Shown here: in pieces, positions 26,078-36,373 of the stretch
How the letters are laid out: every line of letters starts with the position of its first letter
How positions within the stretch are numbered: position 1 is the stretch's first letter
Source of the DNA: Mangrovibacter phragmitis
Lineage (GTDB): Bacteria > Pseudomonadota > Gammaproteobacteria > Enterobacterales > Enterobacteriaceae
Direction of reading: 5' to 3'
Assembly (NCBI RefSeq): GCF_001655675.1
Contig: NZ_LYRP01000047.1
Span: 212,205 to 276,204 of the forward strand
Length of the DNA: 64,000 nt
Notes under the pieces: generated by a model
The model's database searches: none
What the model saw: only the letters and a program-made list of their open reading frames with translations
Told to the model about the DNA's origin: nothing
Program-made: the position numbers and the translations under genes

Positions 26078-27208
26078 TTATGGCCGGTGCGGAGCCTGCA
26101 GATACGCTTCACTTTGCATTTCCTGTAACCGGGAAAGGCAGCGCTGGAATTCAAACTTCAGATGTTCCCCCTGATAAATCTCGAACAAAGGCACCTGCGC
26201 GAGAACCACCAGCTTCACCTGGCGCTCATAAAATTCATCCACCAGTGCAATAAAACGCCTGGCTGCATTTTCAGCCCGTATATCCATCACCGGTACGTTG
26301 TACAGCATCACCGTATGAAACAAATGTGACAGCGCGATATAGTCATGCTGACTGCGGGCATCCACACACAACGTATCGAATGTCACCGCCAGCGTCTGAT
26401 TCGCACTGCCAAGCGTCGCAAGTGAACGATGATTGACTTCCAGAACCTCGCCCTGGTCTTCATGCCATGGTGAACCTGAAAGTGTCTGAAATAATTGCCC
26501 CATCCGTTCCAGGTTGCCAGCATTACAAGGCGAAAGCCATAGATGTGCCTGTGTTAACGCACGCAGACGATAATCCACACCGGCATCCACATTGATCACA
26601 TCGCAGTGCGCCTGAATTGCGGCAATAGCGGGCAAAAAACGCGAGCGCTGTAATCCATTATGATACAGGTTCTCTGGCGGAATATTCGATGTTGCCACCA
26701 GAGTAATCCCCCGGGAAAACAGAGCCTGCATTAGCCCACCCAGTAACATCGCATCGGTAATATCGGAAACGAAGAACTCATCAAAGCAGAGTATGTCTGC
26801 CTGCGCTTTGAAGCTGTCAGCCACAATTTCCAGTGGATCGCTGTGCCCCTGCAAACGGGTTAGTTCTTCGTGAACACGCAACATAAAACGGTGGAAATGC
26901 AGCCGCAGCTTTCTTTCACCCGGAATACTCTGGAAAAACATATCCATAAGCCAGGTTTTCCCACGCCCTACGCCGCCCCACATATAGAGGCCGGTTACAG
27001 GTTGCGGAGCAACTGGCTGGCGGTTAAACCATCGGGTAATCTTTCCTGCCAGGCCTTTTGGCTCAGAATGAGGCACCGCCTGCCGTGCGCTCAATGCCTG
27101 GTAAATTGCGTCCAGACGCGTAATTGCATCGCGCTGAACATTGTCAGGCTGAAACTGCCCATCGCGAAGCGCCATTTCGTAACGCGATGCCGGAGAGAGG
27201 GTTTGCAT
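26078..27208 (-). CDS. zapE: ZapE, division-associated AAA ATPase
   Basis: ZapE (YhcM) is an AAA-type ATPase that interacts with FtsZ and influences the Z ring during late division and under low oxygen. The 376-residue protein has Walker A GGVGRGKT (78-85), Walker B ILCFDEF (139-145), a sensor region VATSNIPPENLY and an arginine-rich RFLPAI stretch. It is divergent from zapG, another division factor, across a 213-bp gap. Confidence 0.95.
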   Translation of the reverse strand: MQTLSPASRYEMALRDGQFQPDNVQRDAITRLDAIYQALSARQAVPHSEPKGLAGKITRWFNRQPVAPQPVTGLYMWGGVGRGKTWLMDMFFQSIPGERKLRLHFHRFMLRVHEELTRLQGHSDPLEIVADSFKAQADILCFDEFFVSDITDAMLLGGLMQALFSRGITLVATSNIPPENLYHNGLQRSRFLPAIAAIQAHCDVINVDAGVDYRLRALTQAHLWLSPCNAGNLERMGQLFQTLSGSPWHEDQGEVLEVNHRSLATLGSANQTLAVTFDTLCVDARSQHDYIALSHLFHTVMLYNVPVMDIRAENAARRFIALVDEFYERQVKLVVLAQVPLFEIYQGEHLKFEFQRCLSRLQEMQSEAYLQAPHRP

Positions 27209-27421
27209 GGTGTTATTCTTACTTCCTTAGCAATCTAATAAACGAGTTGCCATTACTCTTTTGTCTAAAAAAAGGCCGTTCTACACTACGCGATACACCA
27301 GCAGGATTCCACTTCTCATGAATTAACGGTTATAGTGGCAGTTATAAAGCGATGGCACGGACATAACAGAAGGTAAGCCTCGCAGTTAACCCTACGACCA
27401 AACAATAAATGGGAGATGTTC

Positions 27422-27823
27422 ATGACCTGGGAATACGCGCTAATTGGGTTAGTCGTCGGTATCATTATTGGCGCCGTCGCGATGCGTTTTGGCAACCGCA
27501 AGCTTCGCCAGCAGCAGGCATTACAGTATGAGCTGGAGAAAAACAAAGCAGAACTGGAAGAATACCGGGAAGAACTGGTGAACCATTTTGCCCAAAGTGC
27601 CGAGTTGCTGGATAACATGGCGCGTGATTACCGCCAGTTGTATCAACACATGGCAAAAAGCTCTTCCAGTTTGTTACCGGAAATGAGCGATGAAACCAAC
27701 CCATTCCGCAATCGACTTGAAGATTCAGAAGCCAATAATGATCAGGCTCCGGTGCAAATACCGCGAGATTACTCTGAAGGCGCATCAGGGCTTTTGCGCA
27801 ACGAAAAAGCAAAACGCAGCTAA
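27422..27823 (+). CDS. zapG: ZapG (YhcB), membrane-anchored division and envelope factor
   Basis: This 133-residue inner-membrane protein of the DUF1043 family is linked to divisome and cell-envelope growth coordination. It has an N-terminal membrane helix (about 3-21) containing GxxxG-like spacing, a long coiled coil (about 25-85) and a conserved tail with QIPRDYSEGASGLL. The ATG at 27422 matches E. coli, with GGGAG upstream. A start six bases earlier is unlikely. A good terminator follows. Confidence 0.95.
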   Translation: MTWEYALIGLVVGIIIGAVAMRFGNRKLRQQQALQYELEKNKAELEEYREELVNHFAQSAELLDNMARDYRQLYQHMAKSSSSLLPEMSDETNPFRNRLEDSEANNDQAPVQIPRDYSEGASGLLRNEKAKRS

Positions 27824-27838
27824 CGATTTGTAAATGAC

Positions 27839-27864
27839 AGGGTGCTCCGGCACCCTATTTTTTT
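27839..27864 (+). terminator. Terminator after zapG
   Basis: The stem AGGGTGC/GCACCCT has the 4-nt loop TCCG and is followed by a run of seven T. Confidence 0.88.
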
Positions 27865-27972
27865 GCGTGATTGCGCTTACACGTTATACAAGTTGTTCAT
27901 TCCAGGTATATTCAATATTATCAATCTATTCAGGATAGCTGTTTTCAAGCAAGCCAATGGGAGCCTGTATTA

Positions 27973-29340
27973 ATGAAAAAAACAACTCCACTTTTTTGTG
28001 CTGTCGCGTTAGCGCTTGGCATCGGATTGTCTGTTCCAGCGGCTTCGCTGGCCGCCTTGCCTTCACAGATTCCTGGGCAACCTGCGATTCCAAGCCTTGC
28101 GCCAATGCTTGAAAAAGTGCTTCCGGCTGTTGTCAGCATTCAGGTGGAAGGCAGTGCAGTAGAAAGCCCACAAGTGCCCGATGAACTGAAAAAATTCTTT
28201 GGTGATGATGGTTCAGACCCGCAAGCCCAGCCTTTCGAAGGTTTAGGTTCTGGTGTAATTATTGATGCAGCAAAAGGCTATGTGCTTACCAATAACCACG
28301 TTATTGAGCATGCAGATAAAATCAGTGTCCAGTTAAACGATGGCCGCACGTTTGATGCCAAACTGATTGGCAGTGATTCGCAAAGTGATATAGCAGTCGT
28401 ACAAATTCAGCATCCCGAAAAACTCACCCAAATTAAAGTTGCTGACTCCGATGCGCTGCAAGTGGGGGATTTTGCCGTTGCCGTGGGTAACCCTTTCGGG
28501 TTGGGGCAAACAGTGACGTCCGGCATTATTTCTGCTCTGGGGCGCAGTGGGCTGAATATTGAAGGTCTGGAAAACTTCATTCAGACAGATGCGTCTATTA
28601 ACCGCGGTAATTCGGGTGGTGCATTACTAAACCTGAAGGGGGAACTGATAGGCATTAACACGGCCATTCTTGCTCCAGGCGGCGGCAGCATCGGTATTGG
28701 TTTCGCTATTCCGGGCAACATGGCTATAAAGCTTGCAACCCAACTGATTCACTCCGGGGAAATTCAGCGCGGGTTACTGGGTATCAGAGGAACCGAATTG
28801 AATGCTGATTTGGCTAAAGCCTTCAACCTGAATGTCCAGCGCGGTGCGTTCGTAAACGAAGTACTACCAGGTTCTGGTTCAGCGAAAGCGGGAATCAAAG
28901 CGGGCGATGTAATAACCAGCCTGAACGGTAAACAGCTCAGCAGTTTTGCCGAGCTCCGTGCAAAAATTGCCACAACAGAGCCAGGAACCAAAGTAAAACT
29001 GGGGTTGTTACGGGCAGGAAAAGCACTTTCAGTTGAGGTCGTACTCGATAAGAGCACAGCATCGTCAGCCAGTGCTGAGTTAATATCACCAGCATTACAG
29101 GGTGCAACACTCAGTGATGGACACCTGAAAGACGGAACTAAAGGTGTGCATATTGATGCCGTTGACAAAGGTAGTGCTGCCGCAAAAGCCGGGTTGAATA
29201 AAGATGATTTAATCGTCGGTGTTAACCGTGAGCGTGTGCATTCCATTGCTGAGATGCGTAAGGTAATGGAAAATAAACCATCGGTTATTGCGTTGAATAT
29301 CTTACGTGGTGATACCAATCTTTATCTGCTTTTGCGCTAA
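27973..29340 (+). CDS. degQ: DegQ, periplasmic serine protease/chaperone
   Basis: DegQ is an HtrA-family oligomeric protease that degrades or holds misfolded periplasmic proteins. The 455-residue precursor has a signal peptide (cleavage near residue 27), the catalytic triad His109 (NNHVI), Asp139 (SDIAVV) and Ser214 (GNSGGAL), then two PDZ domains (about 260-345 and 365-455). The ATG at 27973 has GGGAG upstream. A 34-codon N-terminal extension has no signal-peptide logic and is rejected. Confidence 0.97.
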   Translation: MKKTTPLFCAVALALGIGLSVPAASLAALPSQIPGQPAIPSLAPMLEKVLPAVVSIQVEGSAVESPQVPDELKKFFGDDGSDPQAQPFEGLGSGVIIDAAKGYVLTNNHVIEHADKISVQLNDGRTFDAKLIGSDSQSDIAVVQIQHPEKLTQIKVADSDALQVGDFAVAVGNPFGLGQTVTSGIISALGRSGLNIEGLENFIQTDASINRGNSGGALLNLKGELIGINTAILAPGGGSIGIGFAIPGNMAIKLATQLIHSGEIQRGLLGIRGTELNADLAKAFNLNVQRGAFVNEVLPGSGSAKAGIKAGDVITSLNGKQLSSFAELRAKIATTEPGTKVKLGLLRAGKALSVEVVLDKSTASSASAELISPALQGATLSDGHLKDGTKGVHIDAVDKGSAAAKAGLNKDDLIVGVNRERVHSIAEMRKVMENKPSVIALNILRGDTNLYLLLR

Positions 29341-29349
29341 GTAACATAA

Positions 29350-29380
29350 TTACCAGCCTCCGCAATGCGGTGGCTGGTAA
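29350..29380. repeat. Hairpin between degQ and degS
   Basis: TTACCAGCC/GGCTGGTAA arms enclose an inner CCGC-AAT-GCGG stem with one mismatch between them. No T run follows, so it may protect the degQ mRNA end or attenuate read-through into degS. Confidence 0.6.
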
Positions 29381-29431
29381 ACTCATGATATGCTCCCATC
29401 CTGTTTACTCAATTAATCACAATATACATCC

Positions 29432-30499
29432 ATGATTCTGAAGCTATTGCGGTCAGCACTAATTGGTTTATTTGTCGGTGGCATTCTGGTGTTCACCGTG
29501 CCTTCGCTGCGCACAATGGTGCCTGCATCGGTGAGTCAGTTCACCAGTGCAGATGAATCTCCGGTTAGTTATAACCAGGCTGTACGCCGGGCGGCACCAG
29601 CAGTGGTTAACGTTTACAACCGTAGTAGTAATGGCAATACACATCACCAGTTGGAAATCCGCACCCTGGGTTCCGGGGTCATAATGGATGCCAGAGGGTA
29701 TATCCTTACCAATAAGCACGTTATTAATAACGCTGACCAAATCATCGTTGCCTTACAGGATGGTCGGGTTTTCGAGGCACTATTAGTAGGTTCTGATAGC
29801 CTGACTGATTTGGCTGTACTAAAAATTAACGCAACAAATCTGCCTGTTATTCCCATCAACCCACACAGGGTGCCACATATTGGTGATGTTGTTCTGGCAA
29901 TAGGTAACCCTTATAACCTGGGGCAGACCATTACTCAGGGTATCATTAGTGCGACCGGGCGAATCGGCCTTAACCCAAGTGGCAGGCAAAACTTTCTGCA
30001 AACCGACGCATCGATTAACCATGGTAACTCGGGTGGCGCTCTGGTTAATTCACTGGGTGAACTAATGGGGATCAATACGCTCTCATTTGATAAAAGTAAT
30101 GACGGCGAGACACCTGAAGGCCTGGGATTTGCCATTCCTACTCGCCTGGCAACCCGCATCATGGATAAGCTAATTCGTGATGGGCGGGTCATTCGCGGCT
30201 ATATAGGTATCACCGGGCGAGAAGTGATGCCCATGCATACAGCCGCAACATCCGGGCTGGACCAGATACAGGGTATAGTCGTTAATGATGTGGCGCCAGA
30301 TGGGCCTGCGGCAAAAGCAGGTATTCAAATCAACGATGTGATTTTATCGGTAAACCATAAACCTGCGCTTTCAGCACTGGAGACCATGGATCAAGTGGCT
30401 GAAATCCGTCCAGGCTCAGTTATACCCGTTGAAATTATGCGTAATGAACAGAAAATGACGTTGATGGTGACAGTCCAGGAATACCCGGCAACGAATTGA
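29432..30499 (+). CDS. degS: DegS, site-1 protease of the sigma-E stress response
   Basis: DegS cleaves RseA when its PDZ domain binds unfolded outer-membrane-protein C termini, releasing sigma-E. The 355-residue protein is anchored by one N-terminal membrane segment (about 5-24). It has the triad His96 (TNKHVI), Asp126 (SLTDLAV) and Ser200 (HGNSGGA), and one PDZ domain (about 250-350). It has a single PDZ, unlike DegQ upstream, and is one residue shifted from E. coli Ser201. Confidence 0.97.
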   Translation: MILKLLRSALIGLFVGGILVFTVPSLRTMVPASVSQFTSADESPVSYNQAVRRAAPAVVNVYNRSSNGNTHHQLEIRTLGSGVIMDARGYILTNKHVINNADQIIVALQDGRVFEALLVGSDSLTDLAVLKINATNLPVIPINPHRVPHIGDVVLAIGNPYNLGQTITQGIISATGRIGLNPSGRQNFLQTDASINHGNSGGALVNSLGELMGINTLSFDKSNDGETPEGLGFAIPTRLATRIMDKLIRDGRVIRGYIGITGREVMPMHTAATSGLDQIQGIVVNDVAPDGPAAKAGIQINDVILSVNHKPALSALETMDQVAEIRPGSVIPVEIMRNEQKMTLMVTVQEYPATN

Positions 30500-30533
30500 C
30501 AAAAACAAACATGGGCCGGGAGCCGGCCCATGT
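30500..30533 (-). terminator. mdh terminator between convergent degS and mdh
   Basis: An 11-bp perfect stem (30509-30519 with 30523-30533) has a 3-nt loop. On the minus strand it is followed by TTTGTTTTTG, so it ends mdh and may also slow degS read-through. Confidence 0.85.
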
Positions 30534-30540
30534 AGTTGCG

Positions 30541-31479
30541 TTAGCGGTTTACAAAATCCACACCCAGTTCAATATCTTTCTTCAGCGTATCGATTAACCC
30601 TTCCAGCGCTTGTTTTTCAAAAGCACTCAAAACCCCCGGGGACTGACGCTCTACAATGCCATTTTTGCCAAGCAGCAATGGCTGAGCGAAGAAGCGGGCA
30701 TATTCGCCATCACCTTCTACATAGGCACATTCAACAACTCCTGCTTCACCTTTCATTGCCCGTACCAGTGACAGACAGAAACGCGCAGCAGCAAGACCCA
30801 TAGAGAGAGTTGCAGAACCACCACCCGCCTTAGCTTCAACCACCTCAGTACCTGCATTCTGAATGCGGGTTGTCAGTGCCGAAACTTCATCATCAGTAAA
30901 GCTGACGTCAGGAACATGGGAAAGTAACGGAAGAATGGTCACACCTGAATGACCACCAATAACCGGAACATTCACATCCGCCGCGTTTTTACCCTTGAGT
31001 TCAGCAACAAATGTATTAGAACGAATAATATCCAGTGTACTCACACCAAATAGCTTATCTTTGTTATACACACCTGCTTTCTTAAGCACCTCAGCCGCAA
31101 TTGCAACCGTAGTGTTAACCGGGTTAGTAATAACGCCAATACATGCTGTTGGGCATGTTTTCGCTATTTGCTGAACTAAGTTTTTCACAATCCCGGCATT
31201 CACATTGAACAGATCGGAACGATCCATGCCGGGTTTCCGGGCAACACCCGCGGAAATTAATACAATATCAGCGCCTTCCAGAGCGGGCGTTGCATCCTCA
31301 CCAGCAAAACCTGTGATTTTCACATCGGTAGGAATATGGCTTAAATCAACTGCCACCCCCGGGGTTACCGGAGCAATATCATACAAAGTCAGCTCTGAAC
31401 CAGAAGGCAGTTGGGTCTTAAGCAGAAGGGCTAGCGCCTGGCCGATACCACCTGCCGCGCCGAGGACTGCAACTTTCAT
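30541..31479 (-). CDS. mdh: Malate dehydrogenase
   Basis: This TCA-cycle enzyme oxidises malate to oxaloacetate with NAD+. The 312-residue product starts [14 protein letters not shown], with the NAD-binding GAAGGIG at 7-13, the substrate-binding RKPGMDRSD loop, and the catalytic His in VIGGHSG near 177. The ATG at 31479 has AAGGAG upstream. A longer frame starting at 31569 runs through the promoter and is rejected. It is divergent from argR, as in E. coli. Confidence 0.98.
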   Translation of the reverse strand: MKVAVLGAAGGIGQALALLLKTQLPSGSELTLYDIAPVTPGVAVDLSHIPTDVKITGFAGEDATPALEGADIVLISAGVARKPGMDRSDLFNVNAGIVKNLVQQIAKTCPTACIGVITNPVNTTVAIAAEVLKKAGVYNKDKLFGVSTLDIIRSNTFVAELKGKNAADVNVPVIGGHSGVTILPLLSHVPDVSFTDDEVSALTTRIQNAGTEVVEAKAGGGSATLSMGLAAARFCLSLVRAMKGEAGVVECAYVEGDGEYARFFAQPLLLGKNGIVERQSPGVLSAFEKQALEGLIDTLKKDIELGVDFVNR

Positions 31480-31533
31480 CCTAAACTCCTTATTATGGTT
31501 AGCAATAAGTGCCTTAACTCCATAGGGGTTGCG

Positions 31534-31562
31534 ACCATAATCCAGAGATGAAGTAAATACAA
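31534..31562 (-). promoter_or_regulatory. Predicted mdh promoter
   Basis: On the minus strand, -35 TTGTAT (31557-31562) and -10 TATGGT (31534-31539) are separated by 17 bp. They lie about 55 bp upstream of the mdh ATG. Confidence 0.5.
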
Positions 31563-31825
31563 TCTTCACGCCACCAGTTTACTAAGTATTACGGTGTTTT
31601 GTTTACTCCGTATACTTTTCTGGGGTGGACAGTAAGTCACTTCCTAAACAGGCACTTCAATACTGTTTTCTTAACTTGTACTGAATGAATCAAAACAACA
31701 TCATTTTGATAACATTTACTTTACCTTATAGCGCATTTTTAAGACGTGATGCAGGTATATTTCTGGATAACATTTTTTGATAGAATCCGCGGCTTTCATC
31801 AATTTAATTCAGCCGCCAGGATGCA

Positions 31826-31861
31826 TTTGCATAAAAATTCAATTAATTGCATAATGATGCC
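31826..31861. promoter_or_regulatory. Tandem ARG boxes upstream of argR
   Basis: Two adjacent 18-bp boxes (TTTGCATAAAAATTCAAT and the following TAATTGCATAATGATGCC) resemble the ArgR operator WNTGAATWWWWATTCANW and the E. coli argR operator. They imply autorepression. The first box is the better match. Confidence 0.65.
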
Positions 31862-31885
31862 ACTTATTGGCCTGAATGAAGGTAA

Positions 31886-32359
<474 letters not shown>

Positions 32360-32729
32360 GTACATGGGTTTACGCTGCCGTACCAGTGCCAAAGGCGCGT
32401 AAACCTGTCGAACCTTATGCATCACTACCTGGGAATTTCCTGCCACTATTTTGTATTTTGTGCGTTGTCCACCAGACTGTTCTCATGCACTAAACCGCAT
32501 CAATGGTTAAATATTTATATCCGATTGATTTACATAACCTTTAGCTAAAAACATTCGCTTCCCAATCCATTTTTATGACTCAACAATCTAAAAATATTTT
32601 CTTATACAATAAATGTTCATTATGAAATGATTAGTCTGTTATCTTTTTTTCGTGGCCCTACTATACTGTTTTTTGTGACACTGCTCACGAATAATGAGCA
32701 AGACAAAACAGATAACAGAGGTACCTGAT
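32360..32729. other. argR-yhcN intergenic region
   Basis: This 370-bp gap starts with a 9-bp interrupted hairpin (GGTTTACGC at 32367 with GCGTAAACC to 32405, 21-nt loop) lacking a T run, probably at the argR mRNA end. An AT-rich stretch follows, then the yhcN promoter and a TGCTCA-N7-TGAGCA inverted repeat (32682-32700) in the yhcN leader. No gene is seen. Confidence 0.5.
32639..32667 (+). promoter_or_regulatory. Predicted yhcN promoter
   Basis: -35 TTATCT (32639-32644) and -10 TATACT (32662-32667) have 17-bp spacing. They lie about 60 bp upstream of the yhcN start. Confidence 0.55.
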
Positions 32730-32993
32730 ATGAACATGACAAAAACTCTCACTACAGCCAGCCTGCTTTCCATGTTGTCATTTGGCGCTTTTGCCGCAAC
32801 GCAACTCAATGATGAGCAAGCTGAATCACGCCAGCCTATAGGAACAATCAGCGTTGATGGCATAGCCAGTTCACCTATGGATATGCACCAGATGCTAAAT
32901 AAGAAAGCCGCTGAACAAGGAGCTTCCGCTTACCATGTTATAGAGGCGCGTTCAGGTGATAGCTGGCATGCAACTGCAGAATTATATAAATAA
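32730..32993 (+). CDS. yhcN: YhcN, small secreted stress protein of the DUF1471 family
   Basis: This 87-residue periplasmic protein of the YdgH/BhsA/McbA (DUF1471) family is associated with peroxide and acid stress in E. coli. It has a signal peptide (cleavage after AFA at about residue 22) and the DUF1471 core GTISVDGIASSPMDM to the conserved end ASAYHVIEARSGDSWHATAELYK. The start at 32730 has AGAGG nine bases upstream and gives the E. coli length. ATG 32736 is an alternative. Confidence 0.9.
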   Translation: MNMTKTLTTASLLSMLSFGAFAATQLNDEQAESRQPIGTISVDGIASSPMDMHQMLNKKAAEQGASAYHVIEARSGDSWHATAELYK

Positions 32994-33004
32994 GCTATGA
33001 TGCA

Positions 33005-33070
33005 GGGGCATGGTGCCCCACTTCTCGTAGTTTATAACAACAACCCGGCATAATGCCGGGTTGTTGTTAT
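33005..33070. terminator. Tandem hairpins between convergent yhcN and aaeB
   Basis: GGGGCA/TGCCCC (33005-33019) is followed by a 17-bp perfect stem with loop TAA (33034-33070). The T content is only moderate, but the position between convergent genes suggests a bidirectional terminator. Confidence 0.65.
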
Positions 33071-33074
33071 GCCT

Positions 33075-35045
33075 TTATGAGTAACTTTCTGTTAGCGCAT
33101 GCTGATACTTATTCAACATTTCTGTCAGGCGGCGCACTGGTTCCGTAACACTAAGTGGAGCATCCCACTTTTCCAGTTTTTGCTGGTAAATAGCTAACTC
33201 ACGCAGCAACCTTTGGAAGGATTCACGCCGCCGGAAGTTATTTGATGACGATGTAATACGGTCTGCCGTTCGCCGTAATTGCCGATGAAAAGCTGACAGC
33301 TCATCATTCACGGGAACCGGGGCATCACGCAGGCGCTGATGGGCGATAATCAAGTTAAGTGCCAGCCGAAAACGGGCTATATCTCCCGGAAATTTATTCA
33401 ACAGCAGGAACAGTTGCTGGTACAACGCAGGTAAATGGTTTTCCTTACGACGTACTACATTGGTGGTGAGCGATGACACTGCTGCTGACATCAGTTGATT
33501 TAAAATATTCTGCCCGGTTTGCTCACGCGAATTATCCCGAATAACAGAAATCACGATCATGGCCAGCACCACACCCACCAACTGCCCCAGCGCATTGTCC
33601 AGGAAGAAATTAAAATCAAACTTCATGGGATTATCCAGCACAATAATATTGATAGTCCCGGCCAGCGTTGCCATTGAACCCAACATACGCTTTTGTACCT
33701 GAATACCAATAAAGAACCCAAGAATGGCCAGGCTCAGGCACAGCAACAGCATACTCTGCTGTGTCGAGGGGATAATAAACAGGAAATAGAGTGCGCCGAG
33801 TGGTAATGCCATAAGCATGCCATAAACAAAATCAAGACAAACCATCCGTGGGTTAGGTAAACGCATTGCTAATGAAGTGACAACAGCTATCATGACCATT
33901 GCGCCACTGCCGGATGTCCAGCCCGTCCACAACCAGAACAGTGTTCCCAGAATACAGGACACCGACGTACGCCAGAAATTAATCATCGCGTGATGGCGCT
34001 CAGCTGATACCGGCTTAACAACCGGCTCCCCATTGAGTACTTCCTCTTCAACTGCGCTGATTTTGGTATTTGCGTTGACGCCGCGTTTTAGCAGTAAAAA
34101 GCGTGTTGCAGAGCCCACCCAAGTATAAATAGTTACCGGTGTATCATCACCACTGATTGAAATAACACGGCGCATGAGTTTCAACCTGCGGTGTACATCA
34201 GCAGCTGAATCGACAGGCAATTCAAACAAGTAACGGAACTCAGAAGGCACTGCCTCAGGACGGGTATTCTGAATCAGAAAGGTTTCGGCTGCCTGAGTTA
34301 TCATGGTTAACGACAACGAGTGGATAACATTCAAACGGCGAGTGGCTTTATCCCAACGAGATGATTCCATTTTTAAATTACTTCTCATCCCATTTAATGC
34401 ATTGGTGCGCCTCAGCAAATCACTCCAGGCTTTATCAACCTCTTCGCGGGAACTGTGCGCGATGCACAGTTGCATCAACCGATAATGGTCAACAACTATC
34501 TCCTCCAGCTCTTTATCAATTTCTTGTTTAACGGAGCGAGGTGAAAATAGCAGGTCAGCAACTATTGCGCACATTATCCCAATGACAATTTCACTGCAGC
34601 GCTCCACGGCAAATTGCGGGGTCAACAATGGTGCTTTTTGAATAGTAATTACAATGATCAGTGCGGTATAACCGGAAAGCCCCCATGCATATGAATTTTC
34701 GACACGCACCAGAGAAGAAACCCAGGTACAAAACCCCGCCCATATACAACAGACTATCAACATGAGTAACGGGGCCCGAATCAATAAAATGATAATAGCC
34801 AGCGCAGCAAAACAACCAATAAATGTTCCGATAATACGTAGCATCCCCCGGTAGCGAATAGCCCCGGAGTATGGCTCTCCACCTGCTGCAAAAGCTGGGC
34901 CTGCTGCAACAAGGGCTGCAGTCAATACAGCCCAGCGAGGTGTTTCAAGCTGAAAATGAAACCCCACAAACAGCGCCAGCACAATGGCTGTAGCGAGCTT
35001 GAAAGCAAAACGCAAATGAATCTGGGAGATGGAGAAAAAGCCCAT
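33075..35045 (-). CDS. aaeB: AaeB, aromatic carboxylic acid efflux pump membrane subunit
   Basis: AaeB is the inner-membrane pump of the AaeAB system that exports p-hydroxybenzoic acid and related compounds. The 656-residue protein belongs to the FUSC/aromatic acid exporter family. It has two blocks of hydrophobic segments (roughly 12-170 and 365-500), each followed by a soluble cytoplasmic domain. Conserved stretches include [22 protein letters not shown] and RRTADRI. It starts 5 nt after aaeA. Confidence 0.95.
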   Translation of the reverse strand: MGFFSISQIHLRFAFKLATAIVLALFVGFHFQLETPRWAVLTAALVAAGPAFAAGGEPYSGAIRYRGMLRIIGTFIGCFAALAIIILLIRAPLLMLIVCCIWAGFCTWVSSLVRVENSYAWGLSGYTALIIVITIQKAPLLTPQFAVERCSEIVIGIMCAIVADLLFSPRSVKQEIDKELEEIVVDHYRLMQLCIAHSSREEVDKAWSDLLRRTNALNGMRSNLKMESSRWDKATRRLNVIHSLSLTMITQAAETFLIQNTRPEAVPSEFRYLFELPVDSAADVHRRLKLMRRVISISGDDTPVTIYTWVGSATRFLLLKRGVNANTKISAVEEEVLNGEPVVKPVSAERHHAMINFWRTSVSCILGTLFWLWTGWTSGSGAMVMIAVVTSLAMRLPNPRMVCLDFVYGMLMALPLGALYFLFIIPSTQQSMLLLCLSLAILGFFIGIQVQKRMLGSMATLAGTINIIVLDNPMKFDFNFFLDNALGQLVGVVLAMIVISVIRDNSREQTGQNILNQLMSAAVSSLTTNVVRRKENHLPALYQQLFLLLNKFPGDIARFRLALNLIIAHQRLRDAPVPVNDELSAFHRQLRRTADRITSSSNNFRRRESFQRLLRELAIYQQKLEKWDAPLSVTEPVRRLTEMLNKYQHALTESYS

Positions 35046-35050
35046 GATAA

Positions 35051-35983
35051 TTAACCAAACTCACGAAAACGGCGGAAAAACTTACTGATAAAAGACATGT
35101 TCTCAGTATTCCGGTCATGTTTGCCAGTAACAACAACCGTTGCCGTAGTGCCTGCCGGAAACAAATTGCCATACTGCTTATCCAGTTGAATACGCACAGG
35201 TACCCTTTGTGCAAGACGAACCCACTCGAGGTTGGAATCGACACTCGCCATGCCTTTCGCATCCTGGCTACTGCTGGCATTTGTCACCCCGGCAGCAATA
35301 CTGTTTACCGAACCATGTAATACCTGATTACTTCCCAGCGGGGTGATCTCAACACGGTATCCCGGCCGGACACCATCCAGTTTGGTTTCTTCCATGTAAG
35401 CCACAACATAGAACGAATTTTCTTTCACCAGGGCTACAGAGGTAGAACCACGCGTAATGAACTCACCGGCATAGACATTCAGGTTGGTTACCCAGCCATC
35501 TGCTGGCGCATAAACAACAGTTCGCGCAAGGTCGAGTTTTGCCACATCTCTTGTTGCACGGGCTTTAGCCAGCTGATGTTCCATAGTCTGCAGGCTGTTG
35601 TTCGCCTGGTCGATTTGCTCTTTTGCCACGGCACCCACCCCCAGGCGGTTACGACGAGCGGCTTCACGACGTTTCTCTTCTACTTGAGCCTGGTAGTACG
35701 CAACATCCGCCTCAGCCTCTGCCAGTGCTTCTTTATAACGCGGTTGATCAATCACGAACAGCACCTGGCCCTTTTTCACCAGTTGGTTATCATGAACATC
35801 AACATGTTCAATCAAACCGGAAACATCCGGTGCAATAGCCACAATATCAGCACTAAAGCGGGCATCTCGTGTCCAGGGCGACTCGGTATAAAACGACCAA
35901 ACCCGGAATACAGCAATAAAGGCCAGAATAACCAACACCACGGTGATTGCCGTGCGGGTCAGATTTTTTGTTAGTGTTTTCAC
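35051..35983 (-). CDS. aaeA: AaeA, membrane-fusion subunit of the aromatic acid efflux pump
   Basis: AaeA is the periplasmic adaptor (HlyD/EmrA-like) paired with AaeB. The 310-residue protein has an N-terminal membrane anchor (about 12-30), a lipoyl/barrel-sandwich half motif around [19 protein letters not shown], a coiled-coil hairpin (about 85-140) and the second half [12 protein letters not shown]. The start is GTG at 35983, giving MKTLTKNL with GAGGTAG upstream. This gives the same length as E. coli, and an ATG farther upstream would overlap aaeX. Confidence 0.94.
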   Translation of the reverse strand: MKTLTKNLTRTAITVVLVILAFIAVFRVWSFYTESPWTRDARFSADIVAIAPDVSGLIEHVDVHDNQLVKKGQVLFVIDQPRYKEALAEAEADVAYYQAQVEEKRREAARRNRLGVGAVAKEQIDQANNSLQTMEHQLAKARATRDVAKLDLARTVVYAPADGWVTNLNVYAGEFITRGSTSVALVKENSFYVVAYMEETKLDGVRPGYRVEITPLGSNQVLHGSVNSIAAGVTNASSSQDAKGMASVDSNLEWVRLAQRVPVRIQLDKQYGNLFPAGTTATVVVTGKHDRNTENMSFISKFFRRFREFG

Positions 35984-35990
35984 TTCTACC

Positions 35991-36194
35991 TCAAACAAAC
36001 AGGCGGGTTATTAACCAGAATAGACAACAATACAAGGCGGTATTGAACAATGCCGGGTGCCAGACAAAATCATAGATACCAGTAGGAACCAGTACTCTAC
36101 GCAGCCCCCAAAATAGTGCCAGCGATAATAGCAACTCGAAAAAAATCGGCGGAAATGAAAGGCCGAATACTACAATAACCGGAAATAAAGTCAT
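35991..36194 (-). CDS. aaeX: AaeX, small membrane protein of the aae operon
   Basis: This 67-residue DUF1656 protein has two predicted membrane helices (about 5-27 and 44-65) and is nearly identical to E. coli AaeX, including [20 protein letters not shown]. Its biochemical role is unknown, but DUF1656 proteins regularly accompany FUSC-type exporters. ATG 36194 follows AGGAC. The longer frame to 36260 is rejected. It is the first gene of aaeXAB. Confidence 0.93.
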   Translation of the reverse strand: MTLFPVIVVFGLSFPPIFFELLLSLALFWGLRRVLVPTGIYDFVWHPALFNTALYCCLFWLITRLFV

Positions 36195-36339
36195 TTTTGT
36201 CCTGATATGAACGGAGCAGGCGATACCATTGATGTAGTTAACACCTCGAAGCCACATCAAGAATTTGCAGGCAGGAACTACGAAGTGCTCAATTTAATAA
36301 TAATATATTAACGTAACTGTTATGCTGTTATCTATAATC

Positions 36340-36355
36340 TGTGATCTAAATCACT
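36340..36355. promoter_or_regulatory. CRP-like site at the aaeR promoter
   Basis: TGTGA-N6-TCACT lies directly downstream of a -10-like TATAAT (36333-36338) and 18 bp before the aaeR ATG, a position expected to repress aaeR. It is also 146 bp upstream of aaeX. Confidence 0.55.
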
Positions 36356-36373
36356 TTTAAGCCAGAGTGAATA

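Noticed and set aside
30541..31569. Malate dehydrogenase with a 30-residue extension
   Set aside because: The extension runs through the predicted promoter. ATG 31479 has AAGGAG and the NAD-binding start expected for the enzyme.
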